The notes: generated by a model from the letters alone, not told the origin. Positions 55,287-63,515 are shown, counted from the stretch's first letter. The stretch is 64,000 nucleotides of DNA from DASQWP01 sp050697555 (GCA_050697555.1 JBOHAD010000004.1:1-64000), one strand, 5' to 3'. Program-made: numbers and translations.

Positions 55287-56036
55287 CTACAAGGACTCGA
55301 CCGCCGCCGTGAGGACGTCGCCGGCGCTTCCGTCGAGCCGGAGGACGGCCTCCGCGTCGACCCAGGTCGGCGTCCGGTTCACGACCGCCACCTTCCCGCC
55401 CGCCTCCAGCGTCGTCCTGGGCAGCTCCGCCACCGGGTAGACCTCGAGCGACGAGCCGACGACGAGCAGGAGGCGCGCCTCGCCCGCGAGCTCGTAGGCG
55501 CGGTCGATCGCGTCCGGCGGCAGGAGCTCGTCGAAGAAGACGACGTCGGGCTTGACGACCGCGCCGCAGGCGGGACAGCGGGGCGCCCCCTCCCCCGCCT
55601 CGATGAGCGGGACGACTTCGGCCAGTTCGTAGCGGGCGCCGCAGCCCGGGCACGACGACGTGCGGATGGAGCCGTGCACCTCGACGACATCGCGCGAGCC
55701 GGCGCGCTCGTGCAGGAGATCGATGTTCTGCGTCACGACCGCGCGGACGAGCCCGCGCCGCTCGAGCTCCGCGAGCGCGAGGTGGCCGCGGTTCGGCTCG
55801 GCCTCCGTGAGCATCGCAAAGCGTGGCGCGTAGAAGCGCCAGACCTTGGCCGGATCGCGCCGGAAGGCAGCGAGCGTCGCGTACTCCAGCGGGTCGAACT
55901 GCGCCCAGATCCCCGTCGGGGAGCGAAAGTCCGGGATGCCGCTCTCCGTGGAGATGCCCGCTCCTGTCAGCGCGACACAGGGCTGGTGCTCGACGATGAG
56001 CCGCGCTAGCTTGGCCGCCTCCGTATCCGTCGTCAC
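55287..56036 (-). CDS. cobB: Sir2-family NAD-dependent deacylase
   Basis: A 249-aa sirtuin removing acyl groups from protein lysines with NAD. CVALTGAGISTESGIPDFRS and GIWAQFDPLEYATLAAF form the NAD pocket; VVTQNIDLLHERAGSRDVVE plus VHGSIRTSSCPGC supply the catalytic His and first zinc Cys pair, APRCPACGAVVKPDVVFFDE the second. VVGSSLEVYPVAELPRTTLE completes the Rossmann half. GTG 56036. A truncated second sirtuin start lies at 56701-56781, just upstream, suggesting an old tandem duplication. Confidence 0.95.
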   Translation of the reverse strand: MTTDTEAAKLARLIVEHQPCVALTGAGISTESGIPDFRSPTGIWAQFDPLEYATLAAFRRDPAKVWRFYAPRFAMLTEAEPNRGHLALAELERRGLVRAVVTQNIDLLHERAGSRDVVEVHGSIRTSSCPGCGARYELAEVVPLIEAGEGAPRCPACGAVVKPDVVFFDELLPPDAIDRAYELAGEARLLLVVGSSLEVYPVAELPRTTLEAGGKVAVVNRTPTWVDAEAVLRLDGSAGDVLTAAVESL

Positions 56037-56159
56037 CGAAAAGCTTGCCCCGCCATTCCCTCGTCGGCCGCCGCTGCGCTGCGGATCTGCACGCGCCGCG
56101 AGCCTCTCCGCGTCGGACCAGCCGGGATCAGCTCGCCGACATCGGGTGGCGATCGTGGG

Positions 56160-56636
56160 TCACAGGCTTTTCAGGCCCGCGTCAAGGTGAAGCCCATCGT
56201 CAAGTCGCGCGGCGTCGTCCGGCCTAGCAGTCCCGAATCGTGCGAATCCTGCGTGGAGCTCGTTCACGACAACGGGCGCATTCCCGAGCAACTCCGCCTT
56301 CTGACGCATCTGCTCCAGCAGAGCGTCGCTCGGCGTGCCGTACACATCGACCCTCGAGAGCACGACCAATTCGGTGAACTTCCGAAAGATCGGGCCCGCC
56401 AGCCTCATGTGGAGCTCCACCGACGCGGAGCTCGGATGGATCTGCATGACAGTCATCCGACTGCGGTCCTCGTCGATGTAGATGCCGTAGGCGATCGGCT
56501 CGGCCTCGTTGGCTTCGACGAACTCGACCAACTTCGTGAGCGCCGCCTTGAGCTCGTCGATCCTCCCTTCCCGGATCTCGGAGCTGTCGATGACGACGAT
56601 CGGATCGGCCGTGCTTATGCGGCTCCGGTGCGCCAA
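56160..56636 (-). CDS. antibiotic-biosynthesis-monooxygenase-like / dimeric alpha-beta barrel protein
   Basis: A 158-aa protein with a ferredoxin-like fold: PIVVIDSSEIREGRIDELKA, LVEFVEANEAEPIAYGIYID, RMTVMQIHPSSASVELHMRL, then a helical end (FRKFTELVVLSRVDVYGTPS). It resembles ABM-type small monooxygenases or lyases, without a visible metal site. TTG 56636 is the best start; TACGCT lies 12 nt upstream. It sits between intact cobB and a sirtuin remnant, so it may have landed inside a former second sirtuin gene. Confidence 0.6.
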   Translation of the reverse strand: MAHRSRISTADPIVVIDSSEIREGRIDELKAALTKLVEFVEANEAEPIAYGIYIDEDRSRMTVMQIHPSSASVELHMRLAGPIFRKFTELVVLSRVDVYGTPSDALLEQMRQKAELLGNAPVVVNELHAGFARFGTARPDDAARLDDGLHLDAGLKSL

Positions 56637-56700
56637 TGTTTCTGGCGGAGCGTATGACCTCGGAGGTACCGAAAGCAAGGCGACACTCGGCGCCTTGAGA

Positions 56701-56781
56701 TCTTTCGGTCGAGACGCTGGCGCCGGTGAGGACGATGCAGGGCTGGTTCTCGCGGATGAGCTCGGCGAGCCGCTCGGGCAC
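56701..56781 (-). pseudogene. remnant of a second sirtuin gene (N-terminal 27 codons)
   Basis: Starting from GTG 56781 the minus strand reads PERLAELIRENQPCIVLTGA then SVSTER, collinear with the start of the intact cobB (AKLARLIVEHQPCVALTGAG then ISTES). The similarity stops abruptly at 56701 and the following frame is unrelated. It is a truncated paralogue. Confidence 0.65.
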
Positions 56782-56821
56782 CCCGGGATTAGAGCAACCC
56801 GCTCCCTCGTTAGGAGAGGTG

Positions 56822-57451
56822 ATGGCCGGGGACGAGCGCCGCGAGCGGCTGGACGCGACCTTCGGCGCCGTGTGCGAGAGCACGCGGTGCACCGAGGAGC
56901 GACGCCGTACCCTCGAGGAGGTCATCCAGCTCGCGGTGGAGCTCGCGCGCGAGGGTCGCGAGGGCCGCAAGGTCGGGACGCTCTTCGTCATCGGTGACGT
57001 CGACGAGGTCCTCGCCCAGTCGCGCTCGCTCGTGCTCGATCCGCTCTACGGCCACCCGAACGAGGTTCTGCACGTCGAGCGACCCGAGCTCCGCGAGACG
57101 ATCAAGGAGTTCGCGCAGCTCGACGGCGGCTTCGTCCTCACCGACGACGGCACGTTCGTCTCGGCGGGCCGCTTCATCGACGTGGACGTGAACGAGCCGG
57201 AGAACTTCCTGCCGGGCCTCGGGACGCGCCATGCGGCGGCCGCCTCCGTCTCGCGGACGACCGGCGCCGTCGCCGTCGCCGTGTCCCAGAGCTCCGTCGT
57301 GCGCGTCTTCGCCGGAGGGACCCTGCGCGCCGAGATCATCCCGGAGCTCTTCCTCATGTCCCGCCAGAGCCTCTTCACGCCCGCGGCCGAGATCACCTCA
57401 CGGCCAGAGGCGGGCGTCACGCTGGCCGTCGCTGCAGGCGCCGAGAGGTAA
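56822..57451 (+). CDS. diadenylate cyclase (DisA_N domain), c-di-AMP synthase
   Basis: A 209-aa protein forming c-di-AMP from two ATP. The DAC domain signatures are EFAQLDGGFVLTDDGTFVSA (DGA/DGG motif near residue 101), GRFIDVDV, and LPGLGTRHAAAASVSRTTGA (the RHR-type motif, here RHA, near 135), then VAVAVSQSSVVRVFAGGTLR. There are no TM helices, unlike CdaA, so it may be a soluble, orphan DAC. The start ATG 56822 has AGGAGAGGT immediately upstream. c-di-AMP could regulate the KhtT-like subunit encoded at 34 kb. The change from RHR to RHA deserves attention. Confidence 0.85.
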   Translation: MAGDERRERLDATFGAVCESTRCTEERRRTLEEVIQLAVELAREGREGRKVGTLFVIGDVDEVLAQSRSLVLDPLYGHPNEVLHVERPELRETIKEFAQLDGGFVLTDDGTFVSAGRFIDVDVNEPENFLPGLGTRHAAAASVSRTTGAVAVAVSQSSVVRVFAGGTLRAEIIPELFLMSRQSLFTPAAEITSRPEAGVTLAVAAGAER

Positions 57452-57544
57452 CGCGGAGGCGCCCGCCTGCCCGCGGGCGGCCGCCCCCGCGCCCGTCTCC
57501 AACCGTAGGCGGGAAGCCGCAACACGAGCCGGTACGATTGCGCC

Positions 57545-58255
57545 GTGGCCGAAGAGACTTCGACTCAATACGCCGCGTACACGCTGTACAAGGTCGATCC
57601 GGCCTGGCTGCGCCTCCCGATCGAGGAGCGGACGGCCGCGAAGGATGCCTTCGCCGAGGTGATCGAGGACTGGGCCGAGCGCATGGAGCTCCGGGCGTAC
57701 AGCCTCGTCGGCGTCCGCCCCGAGGCCGACTTCATGCTCTGGAAGCTGACTGAGCGCTACGACGACCTGCGCGAGCTCGGCACCGAGCTGAACGGGACGC
57801 CGCTCGCCGGCTGGCTCACCACGCCGTACTCCTATCTGGCGGCGACGAAGCCCTCGCAGTACTTCGAGGACAGGAGCAAGCGGCCGCGGCGGGTGATCGC
57901 GCGCGGGGCGCCGTACCTCGTCGTCTATCCGTTCGTGAAGAAGCGCGAGTGGTACTCGCTCTCCATGGAGGACCGCCGCCGCGCGATGCAGGAGCACGCG
58001 ACGATCGGAAGCCGCTTCGTCACGATCACGAACCACACGACCTACTCCTTCGGCATCGACGACCAGGAGTTCATGACCGCATTCGAGTGCGAGAGCCCGT
58101 CGGACTTCCTCCAGCTGATGATGACGCTCAGGGAGACGGAGGCGAGCCGGTACACGGAGCGCGACACGCCGATCTTCGTCGGCAGCGCGCAGGAGATCCG
58201 GGAGCTCCTCGACTCGCTCGACGGCGCGGCGGCGCGCGTAGCCCCGCAGACCTGA
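57545..58255 (+). CDS. hemQ: coproheme decarboxylase (chlorite dismutase-like HemQ/ChdC)
   Basis: A 236-aa haem enzyme performing the last step of coproporphyrin-dependent haem b synthesis (coproheme to haem). The fold is two ferredoxin-like halves; the second carries LVVYPFVKKREWYSLSMEDR and RRAMQEHATIGSRFVTITNH with the proximal His, and TYSFGIDDQEFMTAFECESP. It lacks the Arg of true chlorite dismutases as far as can be judged. GTG 57545 is 6 nt after TACGAT (57533-57538), so leaderless. This pathway is typical of actinobacteria and firmicutes, supporting the taxonomic guess. Confidence 0.92.
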   Translation: MAEETSTQYAAYTLYKVDPAWLRLPIEERTAAKDAFAEVIEDWAERMELRAYSLVGVRPEADFMLWKLTERYDDLRELGTELNGTPLAGWLTTPYSYLAATKPSQYFEDRSKRPRRVIARGAPYLVVYPFVKKREWYSLSMEDRRRAMQEHATIGSRFVTITNHTTYSFGIDDQEFMTAFECESPSDFLQLMMTLRETEASRYTERDTPIFVGSAQEIRELLDSLDGAAARVAPQT

Positions 58256-58269
58256 GCGTCGCCGCCCGC

Positions 58270-58637
58270 TCAGGCGGCGAGGCGCAGGACTTCGGGCGCG
58301 GCGCCTCGGCGAGACCCGCACTCGAACGTACTCGACGCCGCGCGCGCGGCGCAGGAGCGCCGAGGCTCGGGAAGGAAGAGCTCGTCGGCCCCCGTCTCCT
58401 CTGCTTCGCGCAGGAGGCCGCCAGCGGCTCCCCCGCGCGCGTGACGATGCTCGGCTCGACGCCTTCGCCACGAGCAGCCCTGGCCGTTTGGACGAGCCGG
58501 TGCTGGAGCGCACCGAACTCGCGCGGCTCGCGGACGATGCCGACGAGCCCGAGCGCGCTTCCGCGCTCCCGGCAGTGAGCGATCGCCGCCGCTGCGGCGA
58601 CGGGAGGGGAGTCGACGGCGCAAAGCACGTGACCCAC
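58270..58637 (-). pseudogene. small UspA-like protein gene with a frameshift
   Basis: From GTG 58637 (AGAGG upstream) the sequence reads GHVLCAVDSPPVAAAAAIAH, CRERGSALGLVGIVREPREF, VEPSIVTRAGEPLAA. It then has to shift by one nucleotide around 58413-58422 to continue as LLREAEETGADELFLPEPRR and on to a stop at 58270. Both parts look like one small universal-stress-type domain, so this is a single-base deletion, a programmed shift or a sequence error. Confidence 0.55.
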
Positions 58638-58695
58638 GTCACCTCTTTGTAAAGCATACGAGCGAAAACACGCCAAGTTTCGTAAGCTCTGCTTC

Positions 58696-59830
58696 ATGGC
58701 TGCGACGACGGGCATCCGCGAGCTCGACGAGGCCCTCGGCGGTCTCCTCTGGGGCGACAACGTCGTCTGGGAGGCGGAGGGATGCCGACGCCGTCGAGCC
58801 GTTTTACGCCGCCGCGGCCGAAAGCGCGGGTCGATACGACGTCGCGGCTTACGTCACCCTCGAGCGCGACCCCGATGAGATCCGCAGCCGCTTCCCGGGG
58901 CTCGACGTGATCGACGCGCGGCCGGGCTCCGAGCTTGCCCGGCCGGGAGCCCTCGTGCAGGCGCTCCGCCGCGCGTGCTCGCCGGCGGGACGCGACCTCC
59001 TGCTCTTCGACCCCCTCGACGCCATGGCGGCCCGCTGGGGCGCAGAGATCGCGACTCGCTTCTTCATGCGCAGCTGCCCCATGCTGCTCGAGCTCGCCGC
59101 GATCGCCTACTGGTGCCTCCCGCCCGCCGCGCTCCCGTCGGCCCTCAAGCGGGAGGTCGAGGGCGTCACCCAGTGCGTCGTCGTGCTCGCGGACGGCCGC
59201 CTGCGCGTCGCCAAGGCGGAGGGAAGGCCGCCCGGCGTTGAGGGAAGCGTCTTCCGCTACACGCTCGAGAACGGGCGGCCCACGCTCGCGGCGGCACCCG
59301 CAGCGGCGCGGCTGGGCACCGCGCTCCGTGCGCTACGGAAGACGCGGCGTCTGAGCCAGGGGGATCTCGCCCGCCTGGCCGGCGTGTCCGCGAGCGCGAT
59401 CTCGCAGTCGGAGCGCGGCCGGCGGGGACTCTCGCTCGACACGCTCCTCCTTCTCTCGGGAAAACTCGGAATCACGCTGGACGAGCTCCTGCGCGGCGAG
59501 GTCGCGCCCGGGTACCGCCTGGGCCGCAGAGACGAGCCGCGCGGGCGCGGCGAGGGGCGGCTCTGGCCGCTCCTGGACGACCCGCGGGCGGGGCTGCGCA
59601 CCTACGTCGTACGCCTTGCCCCGGGCGAGTCGGTGCCGGCGGGCTTCGCGCACAAGGGCATCGAGCTCGTCGCCGTCGGAGACGGCCTCGTCCAGGTCGA
59701 GCTGGCGACCGGCCGGCCGGTCCTGCGAGCCGGCGAGGCGCTCCTCGCCGAGGCGAGCGGCGTCACCGGCTGGCGCAACCTCGGCGACCGCGAAGCGGTC
59801 GTCTTCTGGGTGCTGCGGGACGAGGCCTAG
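58696..59830 (+). pseudogene. RecA/KaiC-like N-terminus fused to XRE helix-turn-helix and cupin domain, interrupted by a frameshift
   Basis: ATG 58696, 7 nt after TAAGCT (58683-58688), opens TTGIRELDEALGGLLWGDNV, a KaiC-type start, but the frame is lost at the GGAGGG run near 58782 (one extra G). The rest resumes in another frame: EPFYAAAAESAGRYDVAAYV, FFMRSCPMLLELAAIAYWCL, an XRE helix-turn-helix (TRRLSQGDLARLAGVSASAI, SQSERGRRGLSLDTLL) and a C-terminal cupin (RLAPGESVPAGFAHKGIELV). From GTG 58907 a shorter regulator could still be made. Sensor-regulator architecture; the ligand is unknown. Confidence 0.6.
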
Positions 59831-59856
59831 ACCGAAATGCCGGCTATGTTCACGGG

Positions 59857-60584
59857 ATGCCGCCGGCCGGACTGAGCGCCTTTCGAGCCGCGGCCAGTGC
59901 ATACGAAGTCGAGTCCATCGACCTCGACCTAGAACAGCTCGAGCTCGCCCGGACGGCGGTCGAGGAGTCACGACTTCTCCTCGTCGGCGAGCCGCACGGA
60001 GCACAGGAGACCCGAAGGTCAACTACTCGCTAGTGGAGGCGCTCGATGTGCGCGCCGTCGCCTTCGAGTGGTCGCACGAGGGGACGGACGTCGCGGTCCA
60101 GCACTTCGTCGCCGGCGGAGCGTTCGACTTCGACGGCCTCTGGTCTCTACCGCCCTCGGCAGATTTCTTCGCGGGCGACGGTCGCGTCACCGCGGGTCAT
60201 TTCGCCTTGCTCCAGCAGCTTCGAGACGAAGGCCGCCTCGAGCAGGTCGTCGTCATCGACCGCATCGATCCTCCGCCGCCTCCTCCTGTCTGGCAACAGC
60301 GTGATCGAGACATGTCCGAACGCCTCCTCCGGGAGTGGGATCGCGACCGTCGCCTTCTCGCGCTTACCGGCGGCTTCCATGCCCGTCTCTCAACAGACGC
60401 AGGTGAGACCATGGCGATGCAGGTCGCCCGTGAGATCCCGCGGCTACGCTCGGCGATGATCGAGTACGCGTCGGGGTACTGCTGGTTTCACGGCCTACAG
60501 GAAGCCCGCGAGTCCGGCGCCGGCGCGCCGATCACATTCCGACTCGACCGCGCGACGCCTGCGGTCGTCCCGGCGCGGGCGTGA
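59857..60584 (+). pseudogene. erythromycin-esterase/ChaN-like protein gene with a frameshift
   Basis: ATG 59857 lies 6 nt after TATGTT (59845-59850). The first part ends ARTAVEESRLLLVGEPHGAQ and then loses frame near 60010-60014 (one C short in ACCCG). It resumes as VNYSLVEALDVRAVAFEWSH, LTGGFHARLSTDAGETMAMQ and SAMIEYASGYCWFHGLQEAR to the stop. The VGEPHG...FEWSHE...GGFH pattern resembles erythromycin-esterase/haem-binding (Tiki/ChaN)-like hydrolases. Third frameshifted gene in 2.3 kb. Confidence 0.55.
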
Positions 60585-60621
60585 AGACTTTCCAGAGCAA
60601 TGCCCAAGCAAGCCAGGGCCG

Positions 60622-60637
60622 AGCCTGGCACCGGGAC
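60622..60637 (+). repeat. half copy of the GTCCCGGTGCC palindrome
   Basis: GCCTGGCACCGGGAC matches one arm and centre of the 23-bp palindrome at 46144-46166. It lies in the gap between convergent genes (60585-60650), which otherwise shows nothing. Confidence 0.5.
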
Positions 60638-60650
60638 ATGGCCACGTTAG

Positions 60651-61022
60651 TCAGTAGCCGTACGTATGCTCGTCGCGCCACACCCGCCACATGGCGAAGA
60701 CGCCGGCGGCCAGGACGAAGAGGAAGACGAGCGACTCGAGCCCGCCCTCCGGGTACCAGTTGGTGAAGGCGAGCCCGATGTTGGCGATGGCGAGCCCGGC
60801 GCCCCCGTAGAAGACGACACGCGAGCGCCGCGACCACATGGAGATCTCCTCCCTCCGCCTCCGCCAGAGGATGAAGAGCACGTAGACGATGGCGAGCAGG
60901 AAGAGGATCCGGAGGAAGAGGAGGATGATCTCGAGGCCCACCCGGAGCTGGAAGGCCGTGATCGCCGCCGCGACGACGACGAGGACGGCGAAGCCGCGCA
61001 GAGTCGGGTTGACGTCTCTCAC
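60651..61022 (-). CDS. four-TM membrane protein
   Basis: A 123-aa hydrophobic protein: GFAVLVVVAAAITAFQLRVG, LEIILLFLRILFLLAIVYVL, FILWRRRREEISMWSRRSRV, VVFYGGAGLAIANIGLAFTN and SLVFLFVLAAGVFAMWRVWR. It has no recognised family. GTG 61022 overlaps the TGA of the upstream membrane-protein gene (GTGA), so the pair is translated together and may form one complex. The function is unknown. Confidence 0.7.
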   Translation of the reverse strand: MRDVNPTLRGFAVLVVVAAAITAFQLRVGLEIILLFLRILFLLAIVYVLFILWRRRREEISMWSRRSRVVFYGGAGLAIANIGLAFTNWYPEGGLESLVFLFVLAAGVFAMWRVWRDEHTYGY

Positions 61023-61375
61023 GTTCCCGTGGTGTAGGCGCGGATCGACAGCGCCGTGGCGAGCAGTGTCGCGCCCACGAACCAGGCGAGCCGCCTCGCG
61101 GGCACCGGCGGCGCATAGAGCCAGGGCGAGAGGACGGCGAGGAGTGCGAGCCCGCCGTAGAGCGCGTGCAGCCGGTCCGGAGTGGCGCTCCCGCCCGAGA
61201 GGAGCAGCAGGCCGAGCGCGATCTGCGCGATCACCAGCGACTGCGCGAGCGCGAGCACGTGCGCGTACACGCGGCCCGGCGTCCGCTTCCGCCGGATGTA
61301 GACGACCCCCCAACCCACCGCGAGCAGATTGGCCGCGATGAGGAGGACGGCGTTGACCGCATGGAGCTCGGCCAC
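61019..61375 (-). CDS. small polytopic membrane protein
   Basis: A 118-aa protein with about four hydrophobic segments: AVNAVLLIAANLLAVGWGVV, HVLALAQSLVIAQIALGLLL, RLHALYGGLALLAVLSPWLY and RLAWFVGATLLATALSIRAY. Conserved-looking His residues near TM ends (AHVLALAQ, LHALYGG) recall haem-binding b-type membrane proteins, but this is speculative. GTG 61375 is 6 nt after TAGGCT (61387-61382), so leaderless. It is divergent from bcp across 29 bp. Confidence 0.7.
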   Translation of the reverse strand: MAELHAVNAVLLIAANLLAVGWGVVYIRRKRTPGRVYAHVLALAQSLVIAQIALGLLLLSGGSATPDRLHALYGGLALLAVLSPWLYAPPVPARRLAWFVGATLLATALSIRAYTTGT

Positions 61376-61404
61376 GCCAAGAGCCTACGTACAATTCCCG
61401 CCCC

Positions 61405-61863
61405 ATGGTCACGGAAGGCAATCCGGCTCCCGACTTCGAGCTTCCGAGCGGCGACGGCGACACCGTCAGGCTGTCCGAGTTTCGGGGGCGCCCCGTGGTC
61501 CTGTACTTCTATCCGCGCAACGACACTCCGGGGTGCACGACGGAGGCGTGCGGGTTCCGCGACGCGTACGCCGAGTTCGAGCGGCACGGCACCGTGGTTC
61601 TCGGCGTCAGCCCCGACACCGAAGTCTCGCACGCGAAGTTCAAGGCCAAGCACGGGCTTCCTTTTACCCTCCTCGCGGACACCGAGCACGAGGTCGCGGA
61701 GCGCTACGGCGTCTGGGTCGAGAAGAACATGAACGGACGCAAGTCCATGGGGATCAAGCGCTCGACCTTCGTCGTCGACGCGGAGGGGAACGTGGCGAAG
61801 GCCATGATCGGCGTCAGCCCGGAGGGCCACGCCGCCGAGGTGCTCGAGGCCCTACCGGGTTAG
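61405..61863 (+). CDS. bcp: thiol peroxidase of the Bcp/PrxQ family
   Basis: A 152-aa peroxiredoxin reducing peroxides. NPAPDFELPSGDGDTVRLSE and VVLYFYPRNDTPGCTTEACG followed by FRD hold the peroxidatic Cys (first of the pair) and the resolving Cys five residues on, as in PrxQ with intramolecular disulfide. GIKRSTFVVDAEGNVAKAMI completes the fold. ATG 61405; TACAAT (61390-61395) lies 9 nt upstream. It overlaps the convergent transporter-like gene by 12 bp. Confidence 0.94.
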   Translation: MVTEGNPAPDFELPSGDGDTVRLSEFRGRPVVLYFYPRNDTPGCTTEACGFRDAYAEFERHGTVVLGVSPDTEVSHAKFKAKHGLPFTLLADTEHEVAERYGVWVEKNMNGRKSMGIKRSTFVVDAEGNVAKAMIGVSPEGHAAEVLEALPG

Positions 61864-62823
61864 CGCGGCGCGGCGGAGTGCGAGCCGGTTGCCACCGTGG
61901 CACACGGCGGCGAAGGCGAGAACAGCCGCGCCGGCGACGATGAGGAGCGCCTGCGCGGCGACGGCGAAGGACACGGCCTGAGCCGCGCTGATCCCGCTCG
62001 CAATGAGGATGGCCGCGCCGGCGCCCGCCTGCGTGGCCGCGCCGGCCGGAGCGACCGGAAGGGCTCCGGAGGCCGCGGCCGCGCAGAGGAACGCGATCGC
62101 GAGCGGCAGCGAGATGGTGACGCCGAGCGCGGCGAGGAGGACGAAGAGCCCGAGAGCTCGGGTGAGCCACGAGGCGAGGACGAGCACCCACGCCTTCCAG
62201 GCGTCGCGAGGACAAAGCGCGCGCTCGTTCATCCAGCGGGCGATGCGGAAACGGATGAGGCGGCTGCTGGCCGTCAGCCGTGGCAGGACGGCGATGACGA
62301 CGGCCGCCCCGAAGCCTGCGAACGCGACCACGCCCAGCGCAGCCCGGACGCCGGTCGAAGTGTCTGAGACCGCGGCGGCGGCGGACGCGAGCGGCATGAG
62401 CGCGGCCGTGTCGACCAGCCCCAGCATGAACAGCGAGAGACACACGGTGGGAACGCCCGCGCCCGAGCTCGCACGGCGGACAACGGCGACGCGGACGAGG
62501 TCGTCGAAGCGGCCGGGAAGGGCCGCTCCCGTGACGGAGGCGGCTCCGCCGGCGGCAGCGAGCGTGAGAGGCCGGGGACGCTCGTGGGGGGCGAACAGGC
62601 GGTGCCAGCCGTAGGCCTTGAACGCATAGCCGAGCAGAAAGAGGAACCCGGCGACCGCGACGAGCCTGATGTCCGCTTGAGCGAGCGGCCAGCCGACGTC
62701 GACGAAGTGGCGAGCTGCGAGGAGGGAGATCCCGATTGCGAGGACGCCCGCGCCGAGGTTGAGAAAGAGCCGCCCTCTGGGCGACTTGCACAGCGTGACT
62801 ACCCCTCGCATCGCATCTCTCAT
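61852..62823 (-). CDS. YbhN/lysylphosphatidylglycerol synthase TM-domain protein (UPF0104)
   Basis: A 323-aa polytopic membrane protein of the UPF0104/AglD family: FLNLGAGVLAIGISLLAARH, ADIRLVAVAGFLFLLGYAFK, LTLAAAGGAASVTGAALPGR and WVLVLASWLTRALGLFVLLA, with about eight helices. These proteins resemble the flippase half of LPG synthase but lack the acyl-transfer domain; a role in lipid or undecaprenyl-linked transport is inferred. ATG 62823. No partner glycosyltransferase is in view. Confidence 0.75.
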   Translation of the reverse strand: MRDAMRGVVTLCKSPRGRLFLNLGAGVLAIGISLLAARHFVDVGWPLAQADIRLVAVAGFLFLLGYAFKAYGWHRLFAPHERPRPLTLAAAGGAASVTGAALPGRFDDLVRVAVVRRASSGAGVPTVCLSLFMLGLVDTAALMPLASAAAAVSDTSTGVRAALGVVAFAGFGAAVVIAVLPRLTASSRLIRFRIARWMNERALCPRDAWKAWVLVLASWLTRALGLFVLLAALGVTISLPLAIAFLCAAAASGALPVAPAGAATQAGAGAAILIASGISAAQAVSFAVAAQALLIVAGAAVLAFAAVCHGGNRLALRRAALTR

Positions 62824-62970
62824 CGGACGTGTACCGAACCGGCGCGACCCGCAAACGGGTACGTCTGCCTCCCCGGATGGGTGAGGGCAGCGCGCGGCGA
62901 CCCCTTCCTCGTTCGAGGGATTGTAGAGCCCCCGGCGGCCGCGTACGGTGAGGAGCGAAAGGAGTCGAGC

Positions 62971-63324
62971 ATGGCTGGTCACCTTCGCCATGCGGCCGGG
63001 CGTCCCCTCTACGAGGTCCACGAGGTCCTCGAGGGCGAACCTGCCCTCGATCTCGGTGTCCGCTTCGAGACCGTGGACTTCGGCGCCGCCGTCGACTTCG
63101 CCTTCGACTTCCTGGACAGGAAGGATCCTCGCCGCGAGGGCGCCGTGAGCGCCCTCGAGATCGTTCGCGTCGAGGGGTCCCGGCGGGAGTCGGTCTGGTC
63201 GTACGACCACAGCCGCTCCCACGACCCGTCCAGGAACACGGTCGCAGTGTGGGGATTCGACGTCACGCGTCGGTGGCAGGGCCCGTACCGGGCCCCGGTC
63301 CGCCCGAGAACCGCGTACAGGTAA
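62971..63324 (+). CDS. small hypothetical protein (117 aa)
   Basis: A 117-aa soluble protein: HLRHAAGRPLYEVHEVLEGE, LDLGVRFETVDFGAAVDFAF, DFLDRKDPRREGAVSALEIV, ending WGFDVTRRWQGPYRAPVRPR. Alternating charged and hydrophobic residues suggest a folded alpha/beta domain. ATG 62971 has AAAGGAG 6 nt upstream, a clear ribosome binding site. The family is not recognised and the function unknown. Confidence 0.6.
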   Translation: MAGHLRHAAGRPLYEVHEVLEGEPALDLGVRFETVDFGAAVDFAFDFLDRKDPRREGAVSALEIVRVEGSRRESVWSYDHSRSHDPSRNTVAVWGFDVTRRWQGPYRAPVRPRTAYR

Positions 63325-63431
63325 CGGAGCGCGTCAACCGGCCCGAGCGCCTCACGCACTCGTGACGGCGCGGTGAGGGCCGGTTGCGCGTGCGATCCTG
63401 GAGCGAGCGCTCAGGGGCAGCCCGAGCGCAG

Positions 63432-63515
63432 TGCGGATGAGAGGACTTGAACCTCCACGAGCCGAAGCCCACACGGACCTGAACCGTGCGCGTCTACCAA
63501 TTCCGCCACATCCGC
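63432..63515 (-). tRNA. tRNA-Leu (anticodon CAG)
   Basis: An 84-nt class II tRNA. The acceptor stem GCGGATG pairs with CATCCGC, and the D arm is GGAATTGGTAGACGCG. The anticodon stem CACGG/CCGTG has loop TTCAGGT (anticodon CAG), followed by a long variable arm GGGCTTCGGCTC and T arm GGAGGTTCAAGTCCTCT. It reads CUG, the major Leu codon of GC-rich genomes. CCA is not encoded. Confidence 0.95.

Noticed and set aside
56822..57451. DisA DNA-scanning protein
   Set aside because: Only the cyclase domain is present; the helical linker and helix-hairpin-helix of DisA are absent.
58270..60584. Selenocysteine explanation for the interrupted genes here
   Set aside because: The breaks need a change of reading frame, not read-through of a single in-frame TGA, so frameshift or error fits better.
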